Source: an uncultured Bryobacterales bacterium
Lineage (GTDB): Bacteria; Acidobacteriota; Terriglobia; Bryobacterales; Bryobacteraceae
Length of the DNA stretch: 62,653 nt
Direction: 5' to 3'
NCBI GenBank assembly: GCA_937959285.1
Contig: CALGAR010000122.1
Coordinates: 1-62,653 of the forward strand
Positions 36,062 through 44,345 of this stretch are shown here, piece after piece. A program made the translations under genes and the position numbers. The notes under the pieces are model-generated. The model was not told the origin of the DNA. It worked only from the letters and a program-made list of their open reading frames with translations, and did not search any database. Every line of letters starts with the position of its first letter. Positions within the stretch are counted from its first letter, which is position 1.

Positions 36062-36641
36062 GCAGTTATCAGGTTTTCTCCGGATGAGCGCACCTCAAAT
36101 TGCCCGAGTTGCCCTACCCTGGTTTCGCCTTCGTTCGTAGTATTCAAAAGCTATCTTCTTTTTCCGCGCCAGCAGCGCCGTTCGCACGCTCGATAGCCCC
36201 TCGGTTTCAGTGATCAAAAACATCTCGCTCTCGCGTCTTACTACATCATTGAAGCGGCCAATGAGAAAGAGACGTGAGCACTGCGAGTACAGGCGGTTCA
36301 CACGAGGAGGTCTCGCAACCAATCGTAATGAATGCAAACATGGAATTATCCACGAAGCTTTGGCGTGGAAATATTCAAACAAATACAAACTTTTCTTTGG
36401 AACAACAGTTTCGGAAAGCTGTTTGAGCCTCGCATGTAAGGTATGTCCCCACAGCAGCTCTGGCAGTTACCCGGCACAAACTGACGCCTCTCGGAGAAGT
36501 TGCTTCGCCAATCGGTGGTTTGGGAGTATTGAAAGCCGTCAGAGGGCTTGGTTGAATTTCTAACGGCTGTCGAGGAACTCGGCGGATCTCTGCAGCCTTA
36601 ATCGAACCGCCAAGGGAGCGAAAGCTCCGACGGTAGGTGCA
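36062..36641. other. 580-base gap without a supported gene
   Basis: This is the longest empty stretch in the window. Its middle (about 36200-36450) is visibly richer in A+T than the flanks. Two short unrecognised reading frames occur, 97 codons on the minus strand (36095-36388) and 117 codons on the plus strand (36210-36563). Neither shows family motifs, and the minus one has a run of basic residues near its end. It may be a decayed gene or a regulatory region for the kinase downstream. Confidence 0.5.
36615..36628 (+). promoter_or_regulatory. GAAA-tetraloop hairpin just before the kinase start
   Basis: GGAGC-GAAA-GCTCC is a perfect five-pair stem with a GNRA loop ending 13 bases before the kinase ATG at 36642, with GGTAGGTG between. 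It could affect translation initiation. No known riboswitch was recognised. Confidence 0.35.
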
Positions 36642-38183
36642 ATGCGGCCGATATCAATTCTTTTGCTCGAAGATAATCCTCTTGATGTGGATCTAGTCTT
36701 AAAGCACCTTCAGGAATGGGAAATGCTTTTTACAGCCGAACGGGTGGGGACCAGAGACGCGTTCCAGGAAGCGCTGACAAGCAGGCACTATGACGTAATT
36801 CTTTCTGACTTTGCTTTGCCGGATTTTGATGGCACAGACGCTCTTGAGATGGCCCGGCGTTTGTGCCCCTACACTCCTTTTATCTTTGTATCCGGAATGC
36901 TTGGCGAGGAAATCGCGGTGGAATCGCTGAAGAAGGGCGCCACCGACTATGTGCTGAAGCAGCGTCTTCATCGTTTGATACCGGCAATCGAACGAGCGCT
37001 CAGCGAGCGGCGGATCCGCGCCGCGCTTGAGGAGACCGAGCGACGCTACAGGATTTTAGTCGAGAGTGTGAAAGAATACGCAATCTTTTCGACCGACGCC
37101 CTTGGCATCGTTACGACCTGGAACGCGGGAGCCGAGCGTATTCTTCAATTCACAGAGAGCGAGATTCTTGGAAAGCCGATGTCGCTGGTTTATACAACGG
37201 ACGACGTGGCGGCGGGCATCGCAGAGGCGGAAATGCAGACGGCGGTGGCCTTGGGACGGTGCGCAAACGAACGGTGGCATCGCCGAAAGGACGGCTCCAT
37301 CTTCTGGGCAAGCGGTGTCCTCATGCCGGTCTACAACGAGATGTCCCGTCTCACCGGATTCGTCAAAGTCTTGCGGGATTTCACCGATCACCGGAAGGCC
37401 GAGGAGGATCGTCAGGAACTGCTGCACCTTGAACGCGCGGCGCGCTTCGAAGCCGAACAGCGCAACATCGAGCTGGCACGCGCGAATGCGGAACTGCAAC
37501 AGTTCGCCTACGCGGTCAGCCACGACCTCCAGGAGCCGCTTCGAATGCTGACCTCCTACAGTCAACTGCTTGCGAAAAACTGGAATGGCGAACTCGGCGG
37601 CGAGACAGAGGCTTGCCTGCAGTTCATCGTCGAAGGCGCGGACCGGATGCGCCAATTACTGCAAGGGCTCCGTGAGTATGTCGAGGCCGGCCGCGACAGC
37701 GAAGAGCTCGTGGTTGTAGACACCAACGAGGTAATGCGGAAAGCAATGCAAAACCTCGAGTCGCTCATTGTGGAGTCCGGCGCAGAGATTATCTGCGACA
37801 ACCTTCCGCCGGTCCGGTGCCGTCCCATCCACATGGTTCAGCTGTTTCAGAATCTGCTGGCAAATGCGATTAAGTACCGCAGCAAAGAGCCGCCTCGCGT
37901 GCGGGTTTCCGCGTCGCGCATGAATGCGCATTGGCTCTTTTCCGTTAAGGACAATGGTATCGGCATTTCACCCGAGTACAGGACGCACATTTTCGGGGTC
38001 TTCAAAAGACTGCATGGGCGCGAGTATGCGGGAACCGGGATTGGCCTCGCAATCTGCCAGAAGGTTGTGGAGCGTTATGGCGGAAAGATTTGGGTGGAGT
38101 CGGAGGTTGGGAAGGGCGCCGACTTTCGATTCACCTTGCCAGCCGTAACAGGAAGAGAAGTCTGGGCCGAAGTGACTTCGTAG
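36642..38183 (+). CDS. Cytosolic REC-PAS-histidine kinase
   Basis: The 513-residue signalling protein has an N-terminal receiver domain (phosphoacceptor Asp56 in ILSDFALPD), a PAS domain (about 135-250), a coiled segment rich in Glu and Ala (about 250-285), a HisKA phosphoacceptor helix (His294 in VSHDLQEPL) and a HATPase_c domain with NLLANAIKY, DNGIGI and GTGIGLAI. It lacks membrane segments. A receiver at the N-terminus makes the kinase a likely target of another kinase. The phytochrome-like HATPase end (HGREYAGTGIG) is typical of soluble light or oxygen sensors, but the PAS ligand is unknown. No partner regulator is adjacent. Confidence 0.93.
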   Translation: MRPISILLLEDNPLDVDLVLKHLQEWEMLFTAERVGTRDAFQEALTSRHYDVILSDFALPDFDGTDALEMARRLCPYTPFIFVSGMLGEEIAVESLKKGATDYVLKQRLHRLIPAIERALSERRIRAALEETERRYRILVESVKEYAIFSTDALGIVTTWNAGAERILQFTESEILGKPMSLVYTTDDVAAGIAEAEMQTAVALGRCANERWHRRKDGSIFWASGVLMPVYNEMSRLTGFVKVLRDFTDHRKAEEDRQELLHLERAARFEAEQRNIELARANAELQQFAYAVSHDLQEPLRMLTSYSQLLAKNWNGELGGETEACLQFIVEGADRMRQLLQGLREYVEAGRDSEELVVVDTNEVMRKAMQNLESLIVESGAEIICDNLPPVRCRPIHMVQLFQNLLANAIKYRSKEPPRVRVSASRMNAHWLFSVKDNGIGISPEYRTHIFGVFKRLHGREYAGTGIGLAICQKVVERYGGKIWVESEVGKGADFRFTLPAVTGREVWAEVTS

Positions 38184-38221
38184 GCGAAGAGAGGCCGAAG
38201 CCGAAGCTCCGGCCCTCCAAT

Positions 38222-41200
38222 CTAGAATAGGAACTTCAGTCCCAGTTGCAGATTGCGCATGTTTCCCCGCGTTCCGTTGATCCTCCCCCGGTTGTTGCTC
38301 AACATGTTCGTGTCGGGATTCCCCCAGTTCGGATGATTGGGGAAGTTGAAGGCCTCAAAGCGGAACTGGAACATCTTCCCTTCACTCACTTGAAAGTTCT
38401 TGAGAGTGGAGAAGTCCCAGCCGATGATGCCAGGTCCGGTCAAGACGTTTCGCCCTGCATTTCCTAACTGGCCGCGGGGCTGCAGCGCGAACGCATTCAG
38501 GTTGAAAAACATTTGCGGATCCTGCTTCCCGCGTGGAAGGTTTGGATTCTCTCCCGTCGCATTCGGCCGGATGAATCCGGTGGCCTGGTTGTTGGCGTAG
38601 TCTCCGCCAACGTTGACAGTGATCGGGAATCCGCTCTGAAGCGTGATAATGGATCCGATCTGCCAGCCGCCGGCGACAGCGTCGAGAAAGCGATTGCCGA
38701 TATGAACCTTTCGGCCTCGTCCAATGGGCAGATCCCACAGAGCGGAAGTGACGAATCGATGGCGAGTGTCAAAGCTCGACAAGCCGCGTTCGCACCGCAT
38801 GCAGTAGCTGTTCTGGGGGAACAGCGTGTCGCCGCCCTGGTTGCGAATGGCGCTGGCGTAATCGATGGACTTTGCCCACGTATAGCTGATCATGAAGGTG
38901 GCTCCGTGGCTATACCGTTTCGTCAGCTTCACGCCTAGCGAGTTGTAGTTCGCGTTTCCGCCGTTGTCGACAAGCTGAATCCGGCCGAAGTTTGGATAGG
39001 GCGACCGCTCGGCTACCGTCCGCGGATCCGAAAGGGGCGCCGGAATCGCCTCATTAACCGCCCGCAGCGATTCAAGGTGCCGGCTGAAATTGCCCAGGTA
39101 GCCGACTTCAAGCAGCATGTCCATGGGCAGCTCGCGCTGCAAGTCGAACATGTACTGCATGGTCCGCGGGGTTCGCCGTTCATAGAGATTTGCGAACGCA
39201 TAGGGAGTGGGCACCTGCGCTATGGCTCCTTCGAGAGAAAGGAACGCGGTATCGAAGTTGACGTCCGGAAATTGATTGTTGGATACGAACCGGGTCCTGC
39301 CTGCCAGATTGCGGGCCATGTCGAATCGCGGATTGCCGGTGTCCTGCGAGTAGAACAATCCGGCTCCCGTGCGGATGACCCAGCCTTCGGCGAAGTTCCA
39401 GGTGAGACCGAGACGGGGAGCGAAATCGTTGTTATCCCGCGCCACCAGCCGGTTCCCCAGACGCCCGTCCCGAATCACCTCGATGTCAGGCCAGCGGATA
39501 TTGACGCCTTCGTAGGGATCGCCTCTCCCCTGGCGGATGAACTTCGGATACCGGCTTCGGTCCGCGACACTTGGCGTCGAATCAAAAAAGGGGATGTAAA
39601 CCGAAAACAACTTTCCGGTTTGATCTTCCCAGGGCGGCGTGTTCTCATAACGCAGCCCGGCGTTGATGGTGAATCGCGGCGTCACTTTCCACGTATCATC
39701 GATGTAGAGAGCGAAGCTGGTGGCGCGGAACCGGGCCTCGGCGATAGAAACGGCGGCTTCAGCCTGAAAGATCTCGCCGAGCAGAAAATCGGCAAAGGGA
39801 TCTCCGGTAACTCCGGCTGCCGCGGGGTTGATGGTGGCGCTGCGCTGGAACTCCAGGTTGCCGCGGGCAAACTGATTACCAACCTGGTTGTACTGATCCC
39901 AGCGGATCTCGCCGCCAAAGCGCACCGAGTGTTTGCCGCGGATGATTGCCGTGTTGTTGATAATCTGCAGCGCCTTGTTGTTGTTCTCGTACGGGCCCTC
40001 GGAGGAATCACCGAATCCGCTGTAGATGCCTGAGAAGTTCACGGACGGCGTACCCCATGTGACAGGCGGACCGGCCTTCAGCCCGGGAATATTCAGCTCC
40101 GACAGCACATCGCGCTGAAAAGCGAGCTGGGTTCCGATCGTGTTGTAGAAGCTCGTGTAGCCGAAACGCGTCTCATTGACCACCGACGGGCTGAGCACAC
40201 GCGTATTCGACACCATCCATTGATCGACGCTGGTAATCACCTTGGTTCCGTTCAATCGGAGTTCTTCGGTAAGCTCGTTTTCGTCGCCGTAGCTGTAACG
40301 GCCAAACCAGTTGGAATTCGATGACTCGACAAAGTCGATGCGCTGCACGAACTGATCCCTGTTGATGGGTCGACCGTTTGCCTGAACCCGGTTCTGTCTT
40401 AGCTGGGGATTCGGCAGATTGGGCTCCGGGTAAAACTCGAGCAGCTTTACCGCAATCGGATGGAAGCGGCTTTGAGGAATGATGTCGTTCGGGAAGCGCT
40501 GCGCCACGATCTGGTCCCCCTGAAGCACCCGGGACTTCGGATCGTAGATTCCATTGACGGTCGGGTTGTTGAAGTTACCCTGCCGCATCTCGGAACTCGG
40601 GAGGTTGTAGACCGCCTGAATCGACCGCCTCTGCCTGAACCACTCATAGTTCGACATGAAGAACAGCCGGTTCCGGCCGTCGAAGAGCTTCGGTATCGTA
40701 ACGGGCCCGCTCAAAGTAAAACCGAACTGATTCCATTTGAACGGATCCTTTGGAGGCCGCGCGCTGGTGAACGCGTAGTTCTTGGCATCAAACCTGTCAT
40801 TGCGCACGAAGTGAAACAGCGAACCATGAAACGCATTTCCGCCAGATTTCGTAGAGACGTTGATCTGTGTGGAGGCGCGTCCAAATTCTGCGGGATATAT
40901 GCCGGACTGCACCTTGAACTCCTGAATCGCGTCAATCGAGGGCTGGATGACGAAGGTGTTGAAGTTCGGATCGGTGTTCTCGACGCCGTCGAGCGTAAAG
41001 CGGTTGAAGTTGTTTCGCTGGCCTGCTACCGCGATATTCTGCGCCGCGCGCTGCCCGCCCTGGCGGGAGCCAGCCTGGCCGGCGCTCGGGAAGCCGAAAC
41101 TGACATTCGGAGCAAGGGAAACAAGCTGCAGATAGTTGCGGCCGTTGAGTGGAAGCTCTACGATCCGCTTGTTTTCTATTACCGTTCCGACGGTGGCGTT

Positions 41201-41593
41201 CTCGGTGGCAAGCACTCCAGCGGAGGCGGAAACCTCGATGGATTCGCTCACAGAACCGACTTCCAATACGAAGTCAATGCGAGCGCTCTGTTGCACCTGT
41301 ACGTCGAACTGGGATCGCGTGGCAGATTTAAATCCGACCTTTTCCACCTTTGCGCTGTAGGAGCCTGGCACGAGGAGCGGAAAACTGTAAACACCCGCCT
41401 CGTTGCTCACCGCAGTTCGCGTGGCGTTGGTGTTGAGGTTGGTCACAGTAACGGTAGCGCCGGCGATGACAGCGCCGGTTGCATCTCGAATCTCGCCCGT
41501 TATCTCCCCGAACGTTTGCCCTCGCAGATTGGCCGGGACCAGGGCGCAGACTGAAAGGACGACCGCAAACACCTTGGTTTGCATTCGTTTCAT
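38222..41593 (-). CDS. Oar-like TonB-dependent receptor (carboxypeptidase-regulatory-like N-terminus)
   Basis: The 1123-residue outer-membrane protein has a signal peptide (about 1-25), then a CarboxypepD_reg-like domain (about 28-110, GEIRDATGAVIAGATVTV), a plug region with the recurrent LPLNGRNYLQLVSLAPNV and TLDGVENTDPN segments, and a large beta-barrel ending in the hydrophobic LKFLF typical of outer-membrane insertion. I see no classical TonB box. Members of this family are expanded in Acidobacteria and import polysaccharide fragments or have unknown ligands. It lies 149 bases downstream of the BASS transporter in the same direction and may belong to that operon. Confidence 0.9.
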   Translation of the reverse strand: MKRMQTKVFAVVLSVCALVPANLRGQTFGEITGEIRDATGAVIAGATVTVTNLNTNATRTAVSNEAGVYSFPLLVPGSYSAKVEKVGFKSATRSQFDVQVQQSARIDFVLEVGSVSESIEVSASAGVLATENATVGTVIENKRIVELPLNGRNYLQLVSLAPNVSFGFPSAGQAGSRQGGQRAAQNIAVAGQRNNFNRFTLDGVENTDPNFNTFVIQPSIDAIQEFKVQSGIYPAEFGRASTQINVSTKSGGNAFHGSLFHFVRNDRFDAKNYAFTSARPPKDPFKWNQFGFTLSGPVTIPKLFDGRNRLFFMSNYEWFRQRRSIQAVYNLPSSEMRQGNFNNPTVNGIYDPKSRVLQGDQIVAQRFPNDIIPQSRFHPIAVKLLEFYPEPNLPNPQLRQNRVQANGRPINRDQFVQRIDFVESSNSNWFGRYSYGDENELTEELRLNGTKVITSVDQWMVSNTRVLSPSVVNETRFGYTSFYNTIGTQLAFQRDVLSELNIPGLKAGPPVTWGTPSVNFSGIYSGFGDSSEGPYENNNKALQIINNTAIIRGKHSVRFGGEIRWDQYNQVGNQFARGNLEFQRSATINPAAAGVTGDPFADFLLGEIFQAEAAVSIAEARFRATSFALYIDDTWKVTPRFTINAGLRYENTPPWEDQTGKLFSVYIPFFDSTPSVADRSRYPKFIRQGRGDPYEGVNIRWPDIEVIRDGRLGNRLVARDNNDFAPRLGLTWNFAEGWVIRTGAGLFYSQDTGNPRFDMARNLAGRTRFVSNNQFPDVNFDTAFLSLEGAIAQVPTPYAFANLYERRTPRTMQYMFDLQRELPMDMLLEVGYLGNFSRHLESLRAVNEAIPAPLSDPRTVAERSPYPNFGRIQLVDNGGNANYNSLGVKLTKRYSHGATFMISYTWAKSIDYASAIRNQGGDTLFPQNSYCMRCERGLSSFDTRHRFVTSALWDLPIGRGRKVHIGNRFLDAVAGGWQIGSIITLQSGFPITVNVGGDYANNQATGFIRPNATGENPNLPRGKQDPQMFFNLNAFALQPRGQLGNAGRNVLTGPGIIGWDFSTLKNFQVSEGKMFQFRFEAFNFPNHPNWGNPDTNMLSNNRGRINGTRGNMRNLQLGLKFLF

Positions 41594-41742
41594 CTGGCAA
41601 CTCCGAGTCAGGATTTGACCGTAAAAGGCTGGTGGAGGATTCTAATTCAAAGCCTTATTGTGAGCAATGGGGTCTCTATCGTTCGCAGGCTATCCGATCT
41701 GATGGGGCAGGCATGCATTGCCTTCCGTTTCAGATTGCGGCG

Positions 41743-42582
41743 CTAGGCACGCGTCCCGGATTGCCCGCGCCGCATCACTGCGGTGAATGCGAAGTTGGGA
41801 ATCAGCATCAGAATACTGTAGGCGGCCACGCCGAGTTCTACATCAGTGCCAGGGAAGCTGTACCCGGCGAAGAGGTAGGCGAATCCCGCGTTTCTCAATC
41901 CCGTGCTTGTCGCAAGCGTTGTTCTCGTATCCCGCGATCGCGCGGCCAGCCATCCTGCTGCCATCGAAATCACTACCAGCGACAGGACCAGCGCCGATCC
42001 TGCCCAGCCCATTCCCCGAACGCCTCTGGAGCGCATGCCGGCCGCCGCGACACTCGCGGCGACGAGAGCAGGAATCGCAATCAGATGGGCGGCTCTTGCG
42101 ACGCGGGCGGCAATGGCGGGCAACCGTCGATGGAGCGCTTGCCCCGCAAAGACGGGAAGGAGAATAATCAGCCCGGCGAGTAACAGTCCGAGCCCTTCAG
42201 GCAGGGCAACCATCCGATCGGCGCCAAAGATGAATCGCGAAGTAATCGGCGTCGAGACCAGCGCGACGATTGTCAGGCCGCAGGTCAGAACCATCGCAAG
42301 CGCGACGTTTCTATTCGACCGCGAAGCGAAGTAGGTTCCGAAGGGAGCCCCCGGGCAGATCGCCGCGAGCACTGCGCCAACGGCAAAATCTTCCGTATGG
42401 AAAGCGTGGAACAGCACGGCCGCTACTGCCGGCACCACCACTACATTCACCAGGAAAGCTCTCAGCAGCAGCTTTCGCTCCGTAAGGATGCGGCGAATCT
42501 CCACCGGCGGCGCCGCCGCCGCGGCAGAGAACATCACAGCGGCGGTAAAAACGGCCGCAAACACGCTGAGCCATGGATTCAT
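41743..42582 (-). CDS. Bile acid:sodium symporter (BASS) family membrane protein
   Basis: The 279-residue, very hydrophobic protein has about eight to nine membrane helices. The family-like segments are AICPGAPFGTYFASRSNRNVALAMVLT in the first half, containing the conserved-type unwound helix region, and TRTTLATSTGLRNAGFAYL in the second. BASS proteins move organic anions with sodium; the substrate is unknown. The ATG at 42582 follows AGGAG and is preferred over earlier in-frame ATGs because the hydrophobic region begins there. It is the last gene of a tight five-gene leftward run. Confidence 0.8.
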   Translation of the reverse strand: MNPWLSVFAAVFTAAVMFSAAAAAPPVEIRRILTERKLLLRAFLVNVVVVPAVAAVLFHAFHTEDFAVGAVLAAICPGAPFGTYFASRSNRNVALAMVLTCGLTIVALVSTPITSRFIFGADRMVALPEGLGLLLAGLIILLPVFAGQALHRRLPAIAARVARAAHLIAIPALVAASVAAAGMRSRGVRGMGWAGSALVLSLVVISMAAGWLAARSRDTRTTLATSTGLRNAGFAYLFAGYSFPGTDVELGVAAYSILMLIPNFAFTAVMRRGQSGTRA

Positions 42583-42611
42583 GCGGATCTCCTGCCGGGC
42601 AAAACTTACAG

Positions 42612-43310
42612 TCAGTTGACGGGCAGAAGAGCGAGGGCCACGACTGCCCCCAGGAAGACAACAGCCGCCATCGCAACAATAATCATTCGGATCTGCGGCG
42701 CCCACGCCTTCGACGAGAGTCCGCAGAACAGTGAAACGACGGCGAAAGGCACTGTTACAAGAACATAGCGATCGGATATGTCGCTCTGGCGTTGCGCTTC
42801 CTTAACTACTCTTTGTACTTCTTCCTGCAGGCGCAAAGCTTCTCCGTCTTCCTCAATCCGGTACTCTCTCATTCCGAACGGAGTCGGCGGCGCGTCGGGG
42901 TTCTTGAGCGGCTTTGTAGCCAGCCAGGCGTCCACAGCGATCCTTAGATGAGCCGGGAAACGATCAAGCAGGAAATTCGCAAGCCGAGTGTCACCACGAT
43001 TCCGCGCCTTCAGGTAGTCGAGGAAAAGCGCGACATCGACAACCCGCATTAGCTGCCCTTTGTTCTCTAGCAGAGCAGCATTGCGCCGCAGGAGATTCGC
43101 CTGATCCAGGGTAAAGGTTTCGGCGCTACCCCATTTTGTGGATTGGTATGCGGCCCATCCAGCCCCCACCGCTGCCAAACCCAATAGCAACGTCGCAATC
43201 AGCTCCATGAACCAGATTGGTCCACGCTCCGACTGTCCCGGCACTGATTCGATTGTGACCATCGCTGCCAGCGCCCCTTTGGAGAGAAACTGATGCATCT
43301 GAATTGCCAT
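42612..43310 (-). CDS. Conserved three-helix membrane protein, unknown function
   Basis: The 232-residue protein has one membrane helix near residues 34-53, a helical soluble part (about 60-180) and two more helices near residues 184-202 and 208-228. The stretches AAYQSTKWGSAETFTLDQA and AWLATKPLKNPDAPPTPF read like a conserved hypothetical family I have seen in other Gram-negatives, but I know no function or reliable family number. Its ATG follows the TPR stop with no intervening base (TAGATG). The gap to the BASS transporter gene is 29 bases. Confidence 0.72.
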   Translation of the reverse strand: MAIQMHQFLSKGALAAMVTIESVPGQSERGPIWFMELIATLLLGLAAVGAGWAAYQSTKWGSAETFTLDQANLLRRNAALLENKGQLMRVVDVALFLDYLKARNRGDTRLANFLLDRFPAHLRIAVDAWLATKPLKNPDAPPTPFGMREYRIEEDGEALRLQEEVQRVVKEAQRQSDISDRYVLVTVPFAVVSLFCGLSSKAWAPQIRMIIVAMAAVVFLGAVVALALLPVN

Positions 43311-44345
43311 CTACTTGCGCTGTCTTTGAAACAGTTTCATCTCCTGGTCCGCTTCAGCGACGCGGCCCTGCTTCCGATAGATCTCCGCAAGCAGGAAGTG
43401 TGCAGACGCAGCGAGAGATCCGCTGCTTTCATGCTGGAGCGCCTTTCGCAGCCAATGCTCGGCCGCCTCTGCCTCTCCCGCTGCGTGCAGGGCTCTGCCT
43501 AGCTCTAACTCCGTCTCCGGCATACCGGGCTGGAGAGTATTGCTGCGTTTCAATTCGGAGATCGCCTCCTGAAGTATTCCCCTATGCAACAGCGTCACAC
43601 CGAGCTTGTATGCCGTTACGGCCGAACCCGGCGTGAGCCGTGCTTCCGCACGAAACTCCGCCTCGGCCCGTTCATAATCTCCCGACTCGAGCAGGAGTTC
43701 GCCGAGGGCGTGGTGAACACCCCGCAGGTCCGGGCGTTTTTCCAAAGCAGCACGAAAGTGCTTCTGTGCCGCGCTGTAATCGCCTGACGCCGCCAGCGTC
43801 TCGCCCTGCAGCTGTTCAGCACGGGCGGAATCGGCGTGTTCGGACTGCAATCGCCGGTGCAACTGTCTGGAGAGTAGTTCGTGCGCTCGAGCGAGATAGT
43901 AGAGAAGATCCGGGTCATTGGGCCTTTTCTGAAGAGCCGCTTCCAAGTGGTCTACCGACTCACGCACACGTCCTGCTTCAAGCAACGCGACGCCTAACAG
44001 GTCGTCGCTCTGCACCTTTTCGAGGTGCGGGATGGCTTCCATGGCAAAGCCCTGGGACAATAAGGCGGCGCCCAGCATCTGGTGCGCAGCAGGGAGGTCT
44101 GCATTGAGTTCCAGCGCCTTTCGTAAGGGAGGGATTGCGGCGCTGTAATCTTTCTTTTCGAAATACACTGCGCCTAAGTTGACGTGCGCTGCGGGCAGAG
44201 CCGGCGCAAGCTCGACAACGCGCGTAAACTCGCGGATGGCCCGATCCAGATCCCCTGCGGCCTTCGCCTTCAGCCCCGCCTCGACTCGTTCCCGCAGCTC
44301 CGGCGATACCTGCAAGGCGAGTGAGAGGAGCAGCACGGCAATCAT
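43311..44345 (-). CDS. Secreted tetratricopeptide repeat protein
   Basis: The 344-residue protein starts with a short signal-like segment (MIAVLLLSLALQV) and is almost wholly TPR: about eight to nine repeats of 34 residues, such as GDLDRAIREFTRVVELAPALPAAHVNLG, AEQLQGETLAASGDYSAAQ, ESGDYERAEAEFRAEARLTPGSA and GEAEAAEHWLRKALQ. TPR proteins scaffold protein complexes. Its ATG overlaps the CRTAC1 stop by four bases (ATGA), so it is translated together with it. This strongly suggests it works with the CRTAC1 protein. Confidence 0.88.
   Translation of the reverse strand: MIAVLLLSLALQVSPELRERVEAGLKAKAAGDLDRAIREFTRVVELAPALPAAHVNLGAVYFEKKDYSAAIPPLRKALELNADLPAAHQMLGAALLSQGFAMEAIPHLEKVQSDDLLGVALLEAGRVRESVDHLEAALQKRPNDPDLLYYLARAHELLSRQLHRRLQSEHADSARAEQLQGETLAASGDYSAAQKHFRAALEKRPDLRGVHHALGELLLESGDYERAEAEFRAEARLTPGSAVTAYKLGVTLLHRGILQEAISELKRSNTLQPGMPETELELGRALHAAGEAEAAEHWLRKALQHESSGSLAASAHFLLAEIYRKQGRVAEADQEMKLFQRQRK

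Noticed and set aside
36095..36563. Two short overlapping frames in the 580-base gap
   Set aside because: No ribosome binding site of note, no family resemblance and opposite strands overlapping each other; kept only as part of the gap description.
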